In this document: positions 63,156 through 64,000 of the stretch, one piece after another
Position numbering within the stretch: position 1 is the stretch's first letter
Layout of the letters: each line of letters opens with the position of its first letter
Notes under the pieces: model-generated
Seen by the model: only the letters and a program-made list of their open reading frames with translations
What the model was told of the DNA's origin: nothing
Database searches by the model: none
Assembly (NCBI RefSeq): GCF_030177755.1
Contig: NZ_CP126539.1
Coordinates: forward strand, 954,001 to 1,018,000
Direction of reading: 5' to 3'
DNA length: 64,000 nt
Origin: Devosia sp. RR2S18
GTDB lineage: Bacteria > Pseudomonadota > Alphaproteobacteria > Rhizobiales > Devosiaceae
Made by a program: the position numbers and the translations under genes

Positions 63156-64000
63156 ATGCCCCCCCTTACGCTCCGCCGCAAGCTTGCCATTCTGTCCGAT
63201 GCTGCCAAATACGATGCCTCCTGTGCCTCCAGCGGAACCGAAAAGCGCAACAGCGCCGGCAAGGGCGGCATCGGCTCAACCGAGGGCAGCGGCATTTGCC
63301 ACTCCTATGCTCCGGATGGTCGCTGCATCAGTCTGCTCAAAATCCTCCTGACCAATTTCTGCGTCTATGACTGCATCTATTGCGTCAACCGCTCCTCCTC
63401 CAATGTGCAGCGCGCGCGCTTCAGCGTCGAGGAAGTTGTCGGGCTGACGCTAGACTTCTACAAGCGCAACTACATTGAGGGGCTGTTCCTGTCCTCGGGC
63501 ATCATCCGCTCGCCGGACTACACTATGGAAGAACTGGTGCGGGTGGCGCGCTCGCTGCGGGAAGATCACCAGTTCGCCGGCTACATTCATCTCAAGGTTA
63601 TTCCCAATGCCGCGCCCGAGCTGCTCGCCGAAGCCGGGCGATGGGCGGATCGGCTGTCGACCAATATTGAGATGCCGACCGACATCGCGCTTGAAACCCT
63701 CGCACCCGAAAAGCGGCCGAGCGAAATCCGCACCGCCATGGCCCGGGTGCGCGGCAAGCTTGATGAAGCCGCACCAGAAGCCAAAACCAAGACCAGGACC
63801 GCCAAGCCAAAGTGGGCGCCCGCCGGGCAGTCGACGCAGATGATCATCGGTGCCGATGGCGCCAATGACGGGGCCATCCTCAATCGGGCGGCAGGGCTCT
63901 ATTCCGGCTATAAGCTGCGCCGCGTCTACTACTCGGCCTTTTCGCCCATCCCCGACGCCAGTTCGCGCCTGCCGCTCAGGCCGCCGCCGCTGATGCGCGA
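63156..64000 (+). CDS. Radical SAM protein, DNA modification/repair type, partial
   Basis: Runs off the right edge; 281 residues are visible and no stop occurs. The radical SAM cluster is NFCVYDCIYC, CX3CX2C with C69, C73 and C76. The opening KLAILSDAAKYDASCASSGTEK and STEGSGICHSYAPDGRC stretches, then NIEMPTDIALETLAPEKRPSE, fit the 'putative DNA modification/repair radical SAM protein' family (TIGR03916), which usually has a downstream uracil-DNA-glycosylase-like partner. That partner, if present, would lie past 64000. AAGAAGA precedes ATG 63156. Confidence 0.87.
   Translation, partial: MPPLTLRRKLAILSDAAKYDASCASSGTEKRNSAGKGGIGSTEGSGICHSYAPDGRCISLLKILLTNFCVYDCIYCVNRSSSNVQRARFSVEEVVGLTLDFYKRNYIEGLFLSSGIIRSPDYTMEELVRVARSLREDHQFAGYIHLKVIPNAAPELLAEAGRWADRLSTNIEMPTDIALETLAPEKRPSEIRTAMARVRGKLDEAAPEAKTKTRTAKPKWAPAGQSTQMIIGADGANDGAILNRAAGLYSGYKLRRVYYSAFSPIPDASSRLPLRPPPLMR

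Overview
The window reads as an unbroken chromosomal segment of a GC-rich alphaproteobacterium of the order Hyphomicrobiales (Rhizobiales). The inference rests on several signs: the gene order ruvCAB - ybgC - tolQRAB - pal - cpoB - tilS - ftsH - glmM; the CtrA cell-cycle proteins (ChpT, CtrA, SciP) lying among flagellar genes; an EipA (DUF1134) envelope protein; and a Caulobacter-like fliF-fliG-fliH-fliN-flbD-flhA operon. Devosia or a close relative is my best guess, from general protein resemblance only. I see no rRNA, tRNA, CRISPR, prophage, transposase or defence island.

Layout. 1-16 kb is an all-plus housekeeping run: Holliday junction resolution (ruvC, ruvA, ruvB), a metallophosphoesterase, a rhomboid-like membrane protein lacking catalytic residues, the whole Tol-Pal envelope system, tilS, ftsH, glmM, an outer-membrane beta-barrel gene and an orphan ATP-dependent DNA ligase. 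16.8-19.6 kb (minus) holds an acetyltransferase and a secreted phytase-like esterase with a possible PHO box. 19.7-27.3 kb has serC (with a candidate structured leader), serA, a DMT permease, purA and a 706-residue membrane protein of unknown function. 27.3-31.4 kb is a thiamine module: thiBPQ behind a TPP riboswitch, with a divergent thiamine pyrophosphokinase that makes the riboswitch ligand. 31.5-36.4 kb holds rpoH, rluD, two membrane proteins of unknown role, eipA and a YHS-domain protein.

36.4-57.8 kb is a cell-cycle and motility region. It carries chpT with a single-domain response regulator, an ECF42-like sigma factor, a membrane coiled-coil protein, ctrA, fliI-fliJ, two PRC-barrel paralogues, a second acetyltransferase, a LysE-type exporter, the six-gene fliF operon, a GST, sciP and fliK-flgD. 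CtrA-type boxes (TTAA-N7-TTAA or one mismatch) lie upstream of the outer-membrane protein gene, fliF and sciP. Seven TTAA half-sites crowd the ctrA/fliI divergent promoter. A near-consensus sigma-54 promoter precedes fliK, which fits the sigma-54 activator FlbD encoded nearby. The implied circuit is ChpT to CtrA, then the early flagellar operon including flbD, then sigma-54/FlbD hook genes, with SciP as the brake on CtrA.

57.8-64 kb has mnmA, a 52-residue membrane protein, and a secreted zinc protein that fuses an AztD-like propeller, a His-rich linker and a ZinT domain behind two Zur-like palindromes. It continues with a MAPEG protein bracketed by two copies of a palindromic intergenic repeat, a ring-cleaving dioxygenase, and a radical SAM protein cut by the window edge. 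No clearly new multi-gene system is visible. The most original items are the AztD-ZinT fusion, the catalytically dead rhomboid, the clustered CtrA circuitry and the riboswitch expression platform.
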